Both the position numbers and the translations under genes were made by a program. Under the pieces are notes generated by a model. That model made no database searches, was not told the DNA's origin, and saw only the letters and a program-made list of their open reading frames with translations. Below are positions 45,084 through 53,672 of a stretch of DNA of 64,000 nucleotides, one piece after another. The stretch is taken from NCBI RefSeq assembly GCF_030269325.1, contig NZ_BSTD01000002.1, positions 1,612,001 to 1,676,000 of the forward strand, written 5' to 3'. Numbering within the stretch: position 1 is the stretch's first letter; every line of letters starts with the position of its first letter. The DNA comes from Amycolatopsis sp. NBRC 101858 (GTDB lineage Bacteria; Actinomycetota; Actinomycetes; Mycobacteriales; Pseudonocardiaceae).

Positions 45084-45890
45084 TCACCTTTCTTGTCCGA
45101 GTAACACGGCCTGACCCAGCCACGCCCGTGCCGTGCCACCGGCCGCCGGGTCGTAGGCCGGGTGGATCCGCCGCCCGTACTTCGCGGCGATGTCGGCGAG
45201 TTCGCTCACGTCCGGCTCCCAGCCGTGCCGGGTCAGCCACCGCGCCGGCTCGACCGGCCCCGGCCGCCACAGCCGGGCGAGGTCCGGGCCGATCGCCGCG
45301 TACAGGGCGGCACTGGCCTCGACGTGGTCGAACGCGAGCGTGCTGCCCGCCGCACTGAGCCCGGTGATCGTCGCCAGCAGCCCGTCCGCGGCGGCCTCGT
45401 CCAGTGCGTAGAGCAGGCCCTCGGTCAGCCACGCCGTGGGCCGGCCGGGCCGGAACCCGGCCGCCCGCAACGACCCGGTCCAGTCCGAACGCAGGTCGGC
45501 GACCACGGGACGCCGGACGCACCGAGCCGTCAAGGAGGACGCGGCGGTGTCCTTGAACCGCAACACCGGGGCCTGGTCGATCTCGAAGACCTCGGTGCCG
45601 TAAGGCCAGTCGAGCCGCCACGGCCGTCCGTCCATTCCGGACGCCACGAGCACGACCTGCCGAACTCCGCCGGACAGCAGGGCGTCGTCGAGGAACCGCG
45701 TCCGCACGGCGACCTGCGGTCCCATCAGCGCGGTGAAGTCGGGCTTCTCTTCGGTGATCCCGGCGGCCTCCAGGAACAGCCGCGCGCACGGATCGGCGAA
45801 CAGCCGGTCCGGGCGTCGGTCCTCGGCCGCGCGCAACAGCGCCACCTCGAACGCGGTCCGCCCGATCGCGTCGATCCCGTCCAGGTCCAT
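45084..45890 (-). CDS. Class I SAM methyltransferase of the LCMT-like TIGR00027 group
   Basis: A 268-residue protein with the pattern of actinobacterial leucine-carboxyl-methyltransferase-like enzymes: GIDAIGRTAFEVALLRA at the start, FADPCARLFL, VVLVASGMDGRPWRLDWP (motif I variant), VFEIDQAPVLRFK, and LTEGLLYALDE. These O-methylate carboxylates or polyketide hydroxyls. The ATG has GAGAGGAGG upstream; a longer upstream reading crosses the operator and is rejected. It is divergent from the WrbA-like gene with MarR operator 2 between them. Confidence 0.85.
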   Translation of the reverse strand: MDLDGIDAIGRTAFEVALLRAAEDRRPDRLFADPCARLFLEAAGITEEKPDFTALMGPQVAVRTRFLDDALLSGGVRQVVLVASGMDGRPWRLDWPYGTEVFEIDQAPVLRFKDTAASSLTARCVRRPVVADLRSDWTGSLRAAGFRPGRPTAWLTEGLLYALDEAAADGLLATITGLSAAGSTLAFDHVEASAALYAAIGPDLARLWRPGPVEPARWLTRHGWEPDVSELADIAAKYGRRIHPAYDPAAGGTARAWLGQAVLLGQER

Positions 45891-45931
45891 ACGCCTCCTC
45901 TCGACACAGTCATTTGGTTGCGTTCGCGACG

Positions 45932-45945
45932 GTATCATGTGATAC
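45932..45945. promoter_or_regulatory. MarR operator 2, GTATC-N4-GATAC
   Basis: GTATCATGTGATAC, a perfect 5+5 inverted repeat between the divergent methyltransferase and WrbA-like genes. Same arms as the site at 42727. Confidence 0.65.
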
Positions 45946-45996
45946 GTTCAGTCGTGAAGGATTCACCGAGTGATGAATCACCGAGGAGATACGGTC

Positions 45997-46623
45997 ATGT
46001 CCGAGCCGACCTGTCACGTCGCCGTCGTCTACTACTCCGCGACCGGCACGATCTTCACCCTCGCCGACGCCGTGCGCGCCGGCGCCGCCGACGCCGGGGC
46101 GGAGGTGCGGCTACGGCGGGTCGAGGAGATCGCACCCGTCCAGGCGATCGCCCGCAACGGCGCCTGGGTCGAGCACCTGGCCGGCACCGGGCACATCCCG
46201 GTGGCCACCCACGACGACCTGCTCTGGGCCGACGCGATCGTGTTCGGCACCCCGGCGCGGTTCGGGAACGTCGCGAGCCAGCTCAAGCAGTTCCTGGACA
46301 CCCTGTCCGGGCTCTGGATGCGGGATCTGCTCGCAGACAAGGTCTACAGTGGATTCACTTCGACGGCGTCCGCGCACGGCGGCCAGGAATCGACACTGCT
46401 GGCGCTCTACAACTCCGTTTACCACTTCGGCGGCGTCATCGTCCCACCCGGGTACAAGGGCCACCACGACGACTCCGGCGGAAACCCCTATGGGGCAAGC
46501 CATGTCACCGGCGACGATGGATCGATCGCCATTGACGACACGGCATCGACGGCGGCACGCTCGCAAGGTCACCGGGTCGCGACGATGGCCGCCGCCCTCA
46601 AGCACGGACTCGCCGCGGCATGA
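45997..46623 (+). CDS. WrbA-like NAD(P)H:quinone oxidoreductase (flavodoxin fold)
   Basis: A 208-residue flavodoxin-fold reductase. FMN phosphate loop YYSATGTIFTLA near residue 13; TPARFGNVASQLKQFLD near 87; SGFTSTASAHGGQESTLL; and the WrbA-type GGNPYGASH near 165. It probably reduces quinones by two electrons, avoiding radical formation. ATG 45997 follows GAGGAGA. It is divergent from the methyltransferase/RidA pair and controlled by MarR operator 2; the convergent neighbour is MarR 2. Confidence 0.88.
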   Translation: MSEPTCHVAVVYYSATGTIFTLADAVRAGAADAGAEVRLRRVEEIAPVQAIARNGAWVEHLAGTGHIPVATHDDLLWADAIVFGTPARFGNVASQLKQFLDTLSGLWMRDLLADKVYSGFTSTASAHGGQESTLLALYNSVYHFGGVIVPPGYKGHHDDSGGNPYGASHVTGDDGSIAIDDTASTAARSQGHRVATMAAALKHGLAAA

Positions 46624-46628
46624 CCGGC

Positions 46629-47099
46629 CTACGCCTCGTCGACGGGCGGATAGGTGAACCTGGTCAGCAGGTCCATCAGCTTCGCCGGCTCGCCGGCGCC
46701 CAGATGCGACACCAATTCCCGGGCCGGGGCGAGCGCCTCCTCGTGCGCGGCGTCGAACGCCTTCAGGCCGGCCGGAGTGATCTCGATCTCGCGCACCCGC
46801 CGGTCTCCCGGCACGGCATTGCGGACCGCGAACCCCTTCGCCTCCAGATCGTCGACGACCCGCATGACCCCGGCCTTGTCCGAACCCGTCGCCTCGACCA
46901 AGTCCCGCTGCATCGTCGGCCCGCGGTCGGCGAGGACGATCAACACGGCGAAGTGCCGCAGCTCCAGGCCGTGCGGGCGCATCGCGGCGGCCATCGCGCC
47001 GGCCGCGCGTGCGTGCGCCCGGCGCAGCAGCAAGCCCAGCGCGAACGGGGACACGTCCCCCGGGCGGTCGGTGGCACGAGTCCTGGGCTTGGCGGTCAT
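46629..47099 (-). CDS. MarR-family regulator 2
   Basis: A 156-residue winged-helix regulator, paralogue of the one at 42751 (DVSPFALGLLLRRAH, GSDKAGVMRVVDDLEAKGF, wing GDRRVREIEI). Divergent from an SRPBCC gene with MarR operator 3 between them. It is presumably autoregulated; a quinone or phenolic ligand is a reasonable guess given the neighbouring genes. Confidence 0.88.
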   Translation of the reverse strand: MTAKPRTRATDRPGDVSPFALGLLLRRAHARAAGAMAAAMRPHGLELRHFAVLIVLADRGPTMQRDLVEATGSDKAGVMRVVDDLEAKGFAVRNAVPGDRRVREIEITPAGLKAFDAAHEEALAPARELVSHLGAGEPAKLMDLLTRFTYPPVDEA

Positions 47100-47135
47100 G
47101 CGAGCACCCTACCCCAAAGGGCGTCAGGTGATACG

Positions 47136-47149
47136 GTTTCATCCGATAC
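47136..47149. promoter_or_regulatory. MarR operator 3 (imperfect), GTTTC-N4-GATAC
   Basis: GTTTCATCCGATAC matches the GTATC-N4-GATAC consensus at 9 of 10 arm positions. It sits in the 62-bp divergent promoter between MarR 2 and the SRPBCC gene, 12 bases before the latter's likely start. A further GATAC at 47130-47134 gives a direct repeat. Confidence 0.55.
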
Positions 47150-47161
47150 GGACTGGTGGTG

Positions 47162-47707
47162 GTCATGATGCCCGGCCTCGGAACAGCACCCCGCGCGGAC
47201 GAGATCACCGCTCCCCTGCCCGGCGACGACCTCGTCCCCCGCCCGGACGTCGTGTTGGACCGCGGGTTCACGCTGGACGCGTCGCCCGGGCAGGTCTGGC
47301 CGTGGTTCGCCCAGCTCGGCAAGAACCGCGCGGGCTGGTACCTGCCCAGGTGGATCGAAGCGCTCCTCCCCCGGCCCCGCCGCGCCTTGCGCCGGCTCGA
47401 CCCCGCGCTGCAGCACCTCGAGCCGGGCGACGTCATCGACGACTGGGGCGGCCGCGACGCGACCTTCGAGATCGTCACCCACGACCCGCCGCACGCCCTG
47501 GTCCACCGCTCCACCCGCGGCCACCTCGAAATCAGCTGGGCGATCCACCTCACGGACGACGGCGACGGCACCACCCGGGTCCACCTCCGCTTCCGGCTCG
47601 GCGGCGCACGCCGGCCGCGGCTGGTCGAGCACGGCGGCGGGCTGGTCGATCTGCTGACCGTCGCCGGGCTCGCAGCCGGTCTGCGCGACCGGCTGCGCCG
47701 CGCCTGA
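47162..47707 (+). CDS. SRPBCC/START-like fold protein
   Basis: A 181-residue protein with the SRPBCC pattern: a first strand RGFTLDASPGQVWPWFAQLG, a Trp-rich helix WYLPRWIEALL, then strands DDWGGRDATFEIV, HALVHRSTRGHLEISWAIHL and TRVHLRFRL. Such folds bind hydrophobic ligands. GTG 47156, ATG 47162 and ATG 47165 are all possible starts. Divergent from MarR 2 and probably regulated by it. Confidence 0.7.
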   Translation, partial: VMMPGLGTAPRADEITAPLPGDDLVPRPDVVLDRGFTLDASPGQVWPWFAQLGKNRAGWYLPRWIEALLPRPRRALRRLDPALQHLEPGDVIDDWGGRDATFEIVTHDPPHALVHRSTRGHLEISWAIHLTDDGDGTTRVHLRFRLGGARRPRLVEHGGGLVDLLTVAGLAAGLRDRLRRA

Positions 47708-47827
47708 CCCGGTACCCGCCGTGAAAGTGCCGCCAGTCACATCGGGCGACGACCGATAACGGTCACTACCTGACCGCTATCTCGGACAAAGTCGGGTCAA
47801 CTGCTCGCACGAACCGCAGGAGGACCC

Positions 47828-48340
47828 GTGGCAGTCAGCACACTCACCCACCTCAACTTCACCGGCAACGCCCGGGCGGCACTGGAGTTCTACCAATCCG
47901 TGTTCGGCGGCCACCTCATGATCATGGAGCACGGCACCCAGCTCGAAAGCCAGACCGAAGGTCGCGACACCGGCTACGTACCGATGGCCGCGGACCACCC
48001 CGACGCCGACCGCGTCGCCTTCGGCATGGTGGTAGCCGAAAACGGGTTCCGCATCGCCGCCTACGACGTCCTCGGCACCACCGGCACCACCCAAGCCGGA
48101 GGCATCGCCGCACCGCCGGGCCCGGCCGCGCCGCGCGCTCGCGGGGTCACCCACACCGAGCCGTTCTTCGTGCTGCTCAACGGCGACTCCCTCGACGAGC
48201 TGACCCCGCCGTGGAACGGCCTGTCCCAGGACGGCACCGTGATCGCCGACCTCGGCCCCGCACCGTTCGCGCCGATCTACGGCATGGTCACCGACCGGTT
48301 CGGCATCACCTGGGTCTTCGGCCTCACCCAGGGTGGCTGA
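47828..48340 (+). CDS. VOC-family protein, PhnB/glyoxalase-like
   Basis: A 170-residue vicinal-oxygen-chelate protein of the PhnB branch (LTHLNFTGNARAALEFYQSV, then IYGMVTDRFGITWVFGL at the end). The usual metal-binding residues of glyoxalase are not obvious, so the catalytic role is uncertain. GGAGGACCC precedes the GTG start. Monocistronic. Confidence 0.82.
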   Translation: MAVSTLTHLNFTGNARAALEFYQSVFGGHLMIMEHGTQLESQTEGRDTGYVPMAADHPDADRVAFGMVVAENGFRIAAYDVLGTTGTTQAGGIAAPPGPAAPRARGVTHTEPFFVLLNGDSLDELTPPWNGLSQDGTVIADLGPAPFAPIYGMVTDRFGITWVFGLTQGG

Positions 48341-48452
48341 TCCGGGTCCGGCACGGTCCCGCGGCACCGTCCCGGCCGACGCGCCGAGCTGCGGTTCGCC
48401 CGGCTGAACGGGGAGTACCGGCGACTCGCGCCGGAGAGGTCGCGGTGAAGGC

Positions 48453-49058
48453 TCAGAGCCACCCGTTGGTTTCGGCGAGGCGGGCGGCTTCGGCACGAGT
48501 GCGGGCCTCGGTCTTGCCAATGGCCGAAGACAAGTGGTTGCGAACCGTTCCCGGGGTGAGGCCGAGCGCCCGCGCGATATCGGCGACCGTGCCGCCCTCG
48601 GCGGTCGCACGGAGCACGTCCGCTTCGCGGTCGGTCAGCGGGCTGGCGGCGGTGGCGAGGGACTCGGCCGCCAGGGCCGGGTCGATGAACCGCAGGCCCG
48701 CATGGACCCGGCGGATCGCGTTGAGCAGCTGCTCGGGCCGGGAGTCCTTGACCACGAACCCGGCCGCGCCCGCGGACATCGCGCGGGCGAGGTAACCGGG
48801 ACGGCTGAACGTCGTGCAGATCAGCACGCGGCAGGCCGGCATCGCGTGCCGCAGCTCAGCGGTGACCGCGAGCCCGTCGCGGCCGGGCATCTGCACGTCG
48901 AGCAGCGCCACGTCGGGACTCGTCCGCCGGGCCGCCGGACCGACGTCGAGACCTGAACCGACCTCGGCCACGACGTCGATGTCGGGTTCGAGACGCAGCA
49001 TCGACGCCAACGCGCCGCGCACGAGGGCCTGGTCGTCGGCCAGCAGCACGCGGATCAC
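48453..49058 (-). CDS. NarL-type response regulator
   Basis: A 201-residue response regulator. Receiver IRVLLADDQALVRGAL with acidic pair DD, phospho-acceptor Asp in DVALLDVQMPGRDG near residue 54, and Lys in VVKDS near 104. The LuxR helix-turn-helix (LTDREADVLRATAEGGTVAD) is near 140-195. The GTG start overlaps the stop of the histidine kinase by four bases. Confidence 0.92.
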   Translation of the reverse strand: MIRVLLADDQALVRGALASMLRLEPDIDVVAEVGSGLDVGPAARRTSPDVALLDVQMPGRDGLAVTAELRHAMPACRVLICTTFSRPGYLARAMSAGAAGFVVKDSRPEQLLNAIRRVHAGLRFIDPALAAESLATAASPLTDREADVLRATAEGGTVADIARALGLTPGTVRNHLSSAIGKTEARTRAEAARLAETNGWL

Positions 49059-50197
49059 GCCGGGACCGCCTCGGCGCGCGCGAACACGCGGTAGCCGCCG
49101 CGCGGGCCGCGGCCGTGCTCGAGCAGGCCGCGGACCTCGGCGAGGCGTTCGGCCAGGCCGCTGAGACCGTGCCCGGCCGCCGGATCGGAGGTGACCGTGC
49201 CGTCGTCGGTCACCTCGACCCAGCCGGGACCGACGCGGATCCGGCACTGGCCCGCGTCGGAGTGCCGGAGCACGTTGGTCACCGCTTCCCGGACCACGTA
49301 CCCGAATACCCCGCGCAGCTCCGGTTCGACCTCGTCCACCGAAGCCGGGAGCTCGGCCTGCACCCCCGCGGCGCGAAGCGCCAGCCGGGCCCCCGAAAGC
49401 TCGGTGGCCAGCGACACCTCCCGGTACCCCGAGACGGTGGCGCGGACGTCGGCAAGAGACTGGTGGCAGAGGGTTTCCAGGTCGCGGACCTCGGTGAGGG
49501 CGGGGCCGGTGTCCGCGGCCGACTCCAGGATGCGCCGGGCGAGCCCGAGCTTGACGGCCATCGTGGAGAGGTTGTGGCCGAGGATGTCGTGCAGCTCACG
49601 GGCGACCCGTTCGCGTTCGGAGTCCACGGCCATCCGCCGGATCTGCTCGCGAGCGGCCTTCAGGTGCCCGGTCGTGAAGGTCAGCGCGAAGACGGTCCCC
49701 ACTGCCGCCGTGACCCCGCCGAGCGTGGCGACCTGGGACCAGCTCACCTGCCCGGACACGGCCAGCATCCACGCGAGCTGGGCGGCCGCCGTGGCGAACC
49801 CGAGCGGAACGGAGTAGCACAGCGGCAGCAGCATCAAGCCGATCGCGATGGCGAAGGTCAGGTCGGTCAGGTAGCCCGGTGAGCCGAAGACCAGCGCCGG
49901 CGTGACACCGAAGGCGAACAGCGCCGCCACGATGACCGCCCGCTGCCGCCGGGGCGCCGACGGCGCGAACCACAACGCGAAGAGGTAGCCGGCGACGTAG
50001 AGGCCGATGGCCACGAGCGCGACGGCTGTCCGTGGCACGCCGTGGCCACCGTCGCTGACCATGGTGACCCGCGGCAGCAGCACCAGCAGCGCGAGGCCGT
50101 TGACGACCACGGACCCCACCCGGCGCCGCCGGTCCGCCCAGAAGCTCCAGTCCGGCCATTGCCGGGCGGAGAACCGGCCGGGATCGCGCTCGCTCAC
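49055..50197 (-). CDS. DesK-type sensor histidine kinase
   Basis: A 380-residue membrane kinase with about five transmembrane helices (residues 30-190), a HisKA_3 dimerisation/phosphorylation block ERERVARELHDILGHNLSTM (His near 218), and an HATPase with VVREAVTNVLRHSDA (N box) and GHGLSGLAERL (G box). The last four bases overlap the response regulator. The signal is unknown; DesK-type kinases often sense membrane state or cell-wall antibiotics. Confidence 0.92.
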   Translation of the reverse strand: MSERDPGRFSARQWPDWSFWADRRRRVGSVVVNGLALLVLLPRVTMVSDGGHGVPRTAVALVAIGLYVAGYLFALWFAPSAPRRQRAVIVAALFAFGVTPALVFGSPGYLTDLTFAIAIGLMLLPLCYSVPLGFATAAAQLAWMLAVSGQVSWSQVATLGGVTAAVGTVFALTFTTGHLKAAREQIRRMAVDSERERVARELHDILGHNLSTMAVKLGLARRILESAADTGPALTEVRDLETLCHQSLADVRATVSGYREVSLATELSGARLALRAAGVQAELPASVDEVEPELRGVFGYVVREAVTNVLRHSDAGQCRIRVGPGWVEVTDDGTVTSDPAAGHGLSGLAERLAEVRGLLEHGRGPRGGYRVFARAEAVPA

Positions 50198-50282
50198 CGG
50201 CCCACCCTAAGCACCGGGTCCGCGAGCCGCCCCATGACAGATGGCACGGGGCGGCCCGGCCGGGCAGTGGTGCGGTGAAGCC

Positions 50283-51728
50283 ATGGAACCGATGAAGAGG
50301 ATCTTGCCGGCGGCGCTCGCCGCGGTCGCGGTGGTGTCGGGGGTGTCCGCGGCGGGCGCGGCCGAAGGGACGTCGATCGCCTGGGGGCCGTGCCCGGCCG
50401 ACGTCGCCAAGCCCGGCTTGCAGTGCTCGACGCTCGAGGTGCCGCTCGACTACCGCCACCCGGACGGGCGGAAGATCGAGGTCGCGCTGTCGCGGCTGGC
50501 GAGTGCGAAGCCGGCGCAACGCCGCGGCGTCCTGCTGGTCAACCAGGGCGGCCCAGGCCTGACCGGCCTGGACTTCCCGGCGTCGCTGGTCGACGCGGGG
50601 CTGCCGCAGCGGGTGCGGGACACCTACGACGTGATCGGTTTCGACCCGCGCGGGGTCGGCCACAGCACGCCGGTGACCTGCGACATGACGCCGGAGCAGA
50701 CCGTGGAGAGCGTGAACCCGCCCTTCCCGTACCGCGCGGCGGACGTGACGAAGGCGGCCGAGGCCGCGAAGACCGTCGCGCAGCAGTGCCTGACGTCGAA
50801 GACGGCGTCGATGCTGCCGTTCGTCACCACCGCGAACACCGCACGCGACATGGACCGGATCCGGACGGCGCTGGGCGAGCCGAAGCTGTCGTACTACGGC
50901 GACTCCTACGGGACCTACCTGGGCGCGGTGTACACGTCGCTGTACCCGCAGCGCAGCGACCGGGTCGTCCTGGACAGCAGCCTCGGGCCGGAGGGCTACG
51001 ACGCCGAAGCGCTGCGAAGCCAAGGGCTGGGGTTCGAAACCCGGTTCCCCGACTTCGCGAAGCTCGTTGCGGCCGATCCGGCGCAGTACGGCCTGGGCGC
51101 GACTCCCGCGGCGGTGCGCGCGAAGTACTTCGAACTGGCCGAGCGCCTGGACCGGACACCGGCGCAGGGCTACGACGGCACGACGTTCCGCACGATCACC
51201 GCGGCCCTTCTCCGCGCGGACGCCGCCTTGCCGGCTCTGGCGAAGCTGTGGCACCAGCTTGACGTGAACGAGCCAGCGCACTCAGCCATGGGCGGCAGCG
51301 TGGGTACCGACAACTTCGCGGCGAGCTACCTCGCCGTGGTCTGCGGCGATTCGCGGTGGCCGGAAGCGGTGGGGACCTACCAGCGCAACGTCGCGATCGA
51401 CCGCGTCCGCCACCCGATGTACGGCCCTTATGCGGCCAACATCCGGCCGTGCGCGTTCTGGCCGGCTCCCGCTGAGCCGCGGGTGCCCATCACCGACGAT
51501 GGCCCGGAAAACGTGCTGATGCTGCAGAACCTCCGCGACCCGGCCACCCCGATGCCCGGAGCCCTCCGGCTACGCGCGGCATTCGGCGCCCGCGCCCGGC
51601 TGGTGACGGCCGATCAGGGTGGTCACGTGGCTTACCTCAACGGTGGGAACGAGTGCGGGAACAACGCCGTGAGCGACTACTTGACGATGGGAAAGCGGCC
51701 GCCACTCGACGCTGTCTGCCGGGCTTGA
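50283..51728 (+). CDS. Secreted alpha/beta hydrolase, tripeptidyl-aminopeptidase-like
   Basis: A 481-residue exported hydrolase of the SlpD/SlpE/TAP group. Signal peptide: MKR followed by a hydrophobic core (ILPAALAAVAVVSGVSAA) and AGAA-type cleavage site. Catalytic Ser in YYGDSYGTYLG near residue 205, oxyanion NQGGPGLTG, Asp in NLRDPATP near 418, His in GGHVAYLNGG near 446. The C-terminal TAP region contains the usual cysteines. These enzymes release tripeptides from protein N-termini or esterify peptides. ATG 50283 is chosen because the signal peptide starts there. Confidence 0.88.
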   Translation: MEPMKRILPAALAAVAVVSGVSAAGAAEGTSIAWGPCPADVAKPGLQCSTLEVPLDYRHPDGRKIEVALSRLASAKPAQRRGVLLVNQGGPGLTGLDFPASLVDAGLPQRVRDTYDVIGFDPRGVGHSTPVTCDMTPEQTVESVNPPFPYRAADVTKAAEAAKTVAQQCLTSKTASMLPFVTTANTARDMDRIRTALGEPKLSYYGDSYGTYLGAVYTSLYPQRSDRVVLDSSLGPEGYDAEALRSQGLGFETRFPDFAKLVAADPAQYGLGATPAAVRAKYFELAERLDRTPAQGYDGTTFRTITAALLRADAALPALAKLWHQLDVNEPAHSAMGGSVGTDNFAASYLAVVCGDSRWPEAVGTYQRNVAIDRVRHPMYGPYAANIRPCAFWPAPAEPRVPITDDGPENVLMLQNLRDPATPMPGALRLRAAFGARARLVTADQGGHVAYLNGGNECGNNAVSDYLTMGKRPPLDAVCRA

Positions 51729-51840
51729 GCGACCCGCATCGCCATTCGACCACGGCCGGCCGCCTTCGTCGCACCGAGGGACGGCCCGCCTTACCGCGGC
51801 ATCCGCTCATGCCGACGAGCGGACGCGTGATTCTCAACGG

Positions 51841-52236
51841 TCAGCTCGTCTCCGCGTCTTCCAACGTGGGGATCACAGGTGACAAGAGGTCGTCGGTGTG
51901 CTCGGTGACTCTCCCTCTAGCCAGTCGAAAGACACGGAAGCTCAGCCTGTGCTCGGGATGTTCGTCGTCGTGGACGTAGAGCAGCCCGTATGACCCCGGA
52001 GCGAGCTGGCCGACCTTGGCAAACAAGTCGATCACCTCTGCCCCGTGCTGCCCGCGGCGATTCGGGCTGCCGCCCAGGTGGATGTAGTCCGTGCCATTCA
52101 TCGGCTGCAGATCCATCAACGCGTAGTCAGCGAGCCCGTCGACCAGGGCTCGGATTTCGTCGAGGCGAAGGGGTGATTCGTCGTCGAGCGCTTCGGCGGT
52201 TGCACGAAGCGTTATCCAGCCGTGGTACTCGAACAT
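51841..52236 (-). CDS. Imm7-family immunity protein, orphan
   Basis: A 131-residue acidic protein with the Imm7 pattern: MFEYHGWITLRATAEALDDE at the start and a central SYGLLYVHDDEHPEHRLSFR near residue 85-105. Imm7 proteins neutralise polymorphic-toxin effectors. No toxin gene is adjacent, so it may be a leftover or protective solo immunity gene. It is convergent with the TAP-like hydrolase. Confidence 0.75.
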   Translation of the reverse strand: MFEYHGWITLRATAEALDDESPLRLDEIRALVDGLADYALMDLQPMNGTDYIHLGGSPNRRGQHGAEVIDLFAKVGQLAPGSYGLLYVHDDEHPEHRLSFRVFRLARGRVTEHTDDLLSPVIPTLEDAETS

Positions 52237-52445
52237 GACGAGAGTCTAGGAGGTCAGTCAGCCGGGTCGCCGCACATCCGCACATGCCGCAGGTCGTGCG
52301 TTCGAGTCCGCTCAGGCACCCGGACTGGGTCGGCGTCAATCCAGGAGAACGGCTGGTCGCGAGGCGCAGCCGCCGAGCCGAGAATCTGGCGCTTCGATCC
52401 TTAGCCCGATGAAGAGACCGGGTTCAGGGAGGCCGCTCGCGTCCG

Positions 52446-53494
52446 TCAGATCGCCCTGGGTACTGGCCAGCGACCCACACCGCTGCTCGGATCCTCGACT
52501 CCCTTGCCGCCTACTGGCGACGAATCAACGACTCTGGACACCAGCTGACGGCGCAGCCATGCCACTCGAGCAGCGATAGCGCCCTGCGAGAGCACCGCAT
52601 GAGGGACCACGACGTCAAACCCGTGGAACCCGCCGGGCCAGACGTGCAGCTCGACGTGGCAGCCCGCCTGCCACATGCGGCTTGCGTAGGCAACGTCCTC
52701 GTCCCGGAACGTTTCTGCCGACCCGACGTCGATGAACACGGACGGCAGGCCAGAAAGGTCCTCGGCGCGGGAAGGCGCAGCGTACGGAGACACGTCCGGT
52801 CCGCCGCGAACGTCATCGCCGAGGAGCGCGTTCCACCCGGTCTCGTTCGAGGAGCTGTCCCCCGGATACCGAGGCCGCGCATCTGCCGGGCGGAGAGCGA
52901 GTCGTTGCGGTCGCGTGCCATCAGGGTGACACCTGCCGCGAGGCCGCCGCCGGCGCTCGCACCGCCGATGACGATGCGCTCAGGGTCGATGTTGAGCTCG
53001 TGGGCGTGATCCCACACCCACACCAGGCCCGCGTAGCAATCTTCGACGGGACCTGGGTGGGGTGTCTCGGGTGCGAGCCGGTACTCGACCGAGACCACGG
53101 CCATACCCATCGGTTCGGCCAGGTCCACCATCTCGGCCAAGCCGAACCGGTTGTCTCCGACGATCATGCCGCCTCCGTGGATGTGGTAGATCGCCGGTGT
53201 CCGGCCCGCCGCGTGCTTCGGGAGACAGATCAGCAGCGACACATCCGGTTCCCCGTCCGACCCTGGCACCGTCCGCTCCTCCACGCTGTAGGCGCCACCG
53301 CGCGAGAGGACCTCGTCGGTCGGGGTCTCCACCCCGGGGACGGGCTTGCGCATCTCACCGATGTTGTCCGAACGGTACGCATCGGGAGGGCGCAGGCTGG
53401 TCAGCATCTCGACGACGGGAGCGAGCTCTGGATCGAAGGGGGGCGGCGGTCCGACCGGCTGGGCGGAGGACCGATCCGTGACGTGCGTAGTCAT
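52446..53494 (-). pseudogene. HSL-family alpha/beta hydrolase (esterase), frameshifted
   Basis: Start MTTHVTDRSSAQ at 53494. The N-terminal part has the HSL oxyanion motif HIHGGGMIVGD and nucleophile GGASAGGGLAAG. Just after RQMRGLG, near 52870, the frame must shift: the family continuation SSSNETGWNALLGDD, PDVSPYAAP and the catalytic Asp/His region DVGSAETFRDED and GGFHGFDV is encoded in another frame (down to 52446). One small indel at about 52865-52880 explains it. In the original frame an unrelated Arg/Ser-rich tail runs to 52511. Either a decayed gene or a sequencing error. Confidence 0.75.
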
Positions 53495-53672
53495 GCACGA
53501 ACTGGTGCGCGTCGGTCGAAATACGCGCGACGCGCACCCGATCACCAGGGAAGCGCGCCGACGACGTCGTCGACGCGCTTCCCGGCGTTGCCGAGCAGCA
53601 GCTGGAAATTCTGCTTGCGCAGGAGGAGTTCGGTAGCCGGATCGCGGGTGGCCGCGAGGAACCACTCCTGAC

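Noticed and set aside
44611..45358. Continuation of the ABM-like frame through ridA and the methyltransferase
   Set aside because: Antisense to two well-supported genes with no ABM similarity beyond NHARW.
52284..52322. tRNA 3'-half-like sequence (AGGTCGTGCG followed by TTCGAGTCC)
   Set aside because: The T-loop consensus TTCGAGT is present, but the five-base stem around it does not pair (GTGCG against CCGCT) and no 5' half is nearby. At most a very decayed fragment; not called as a tRNA or attachment site.
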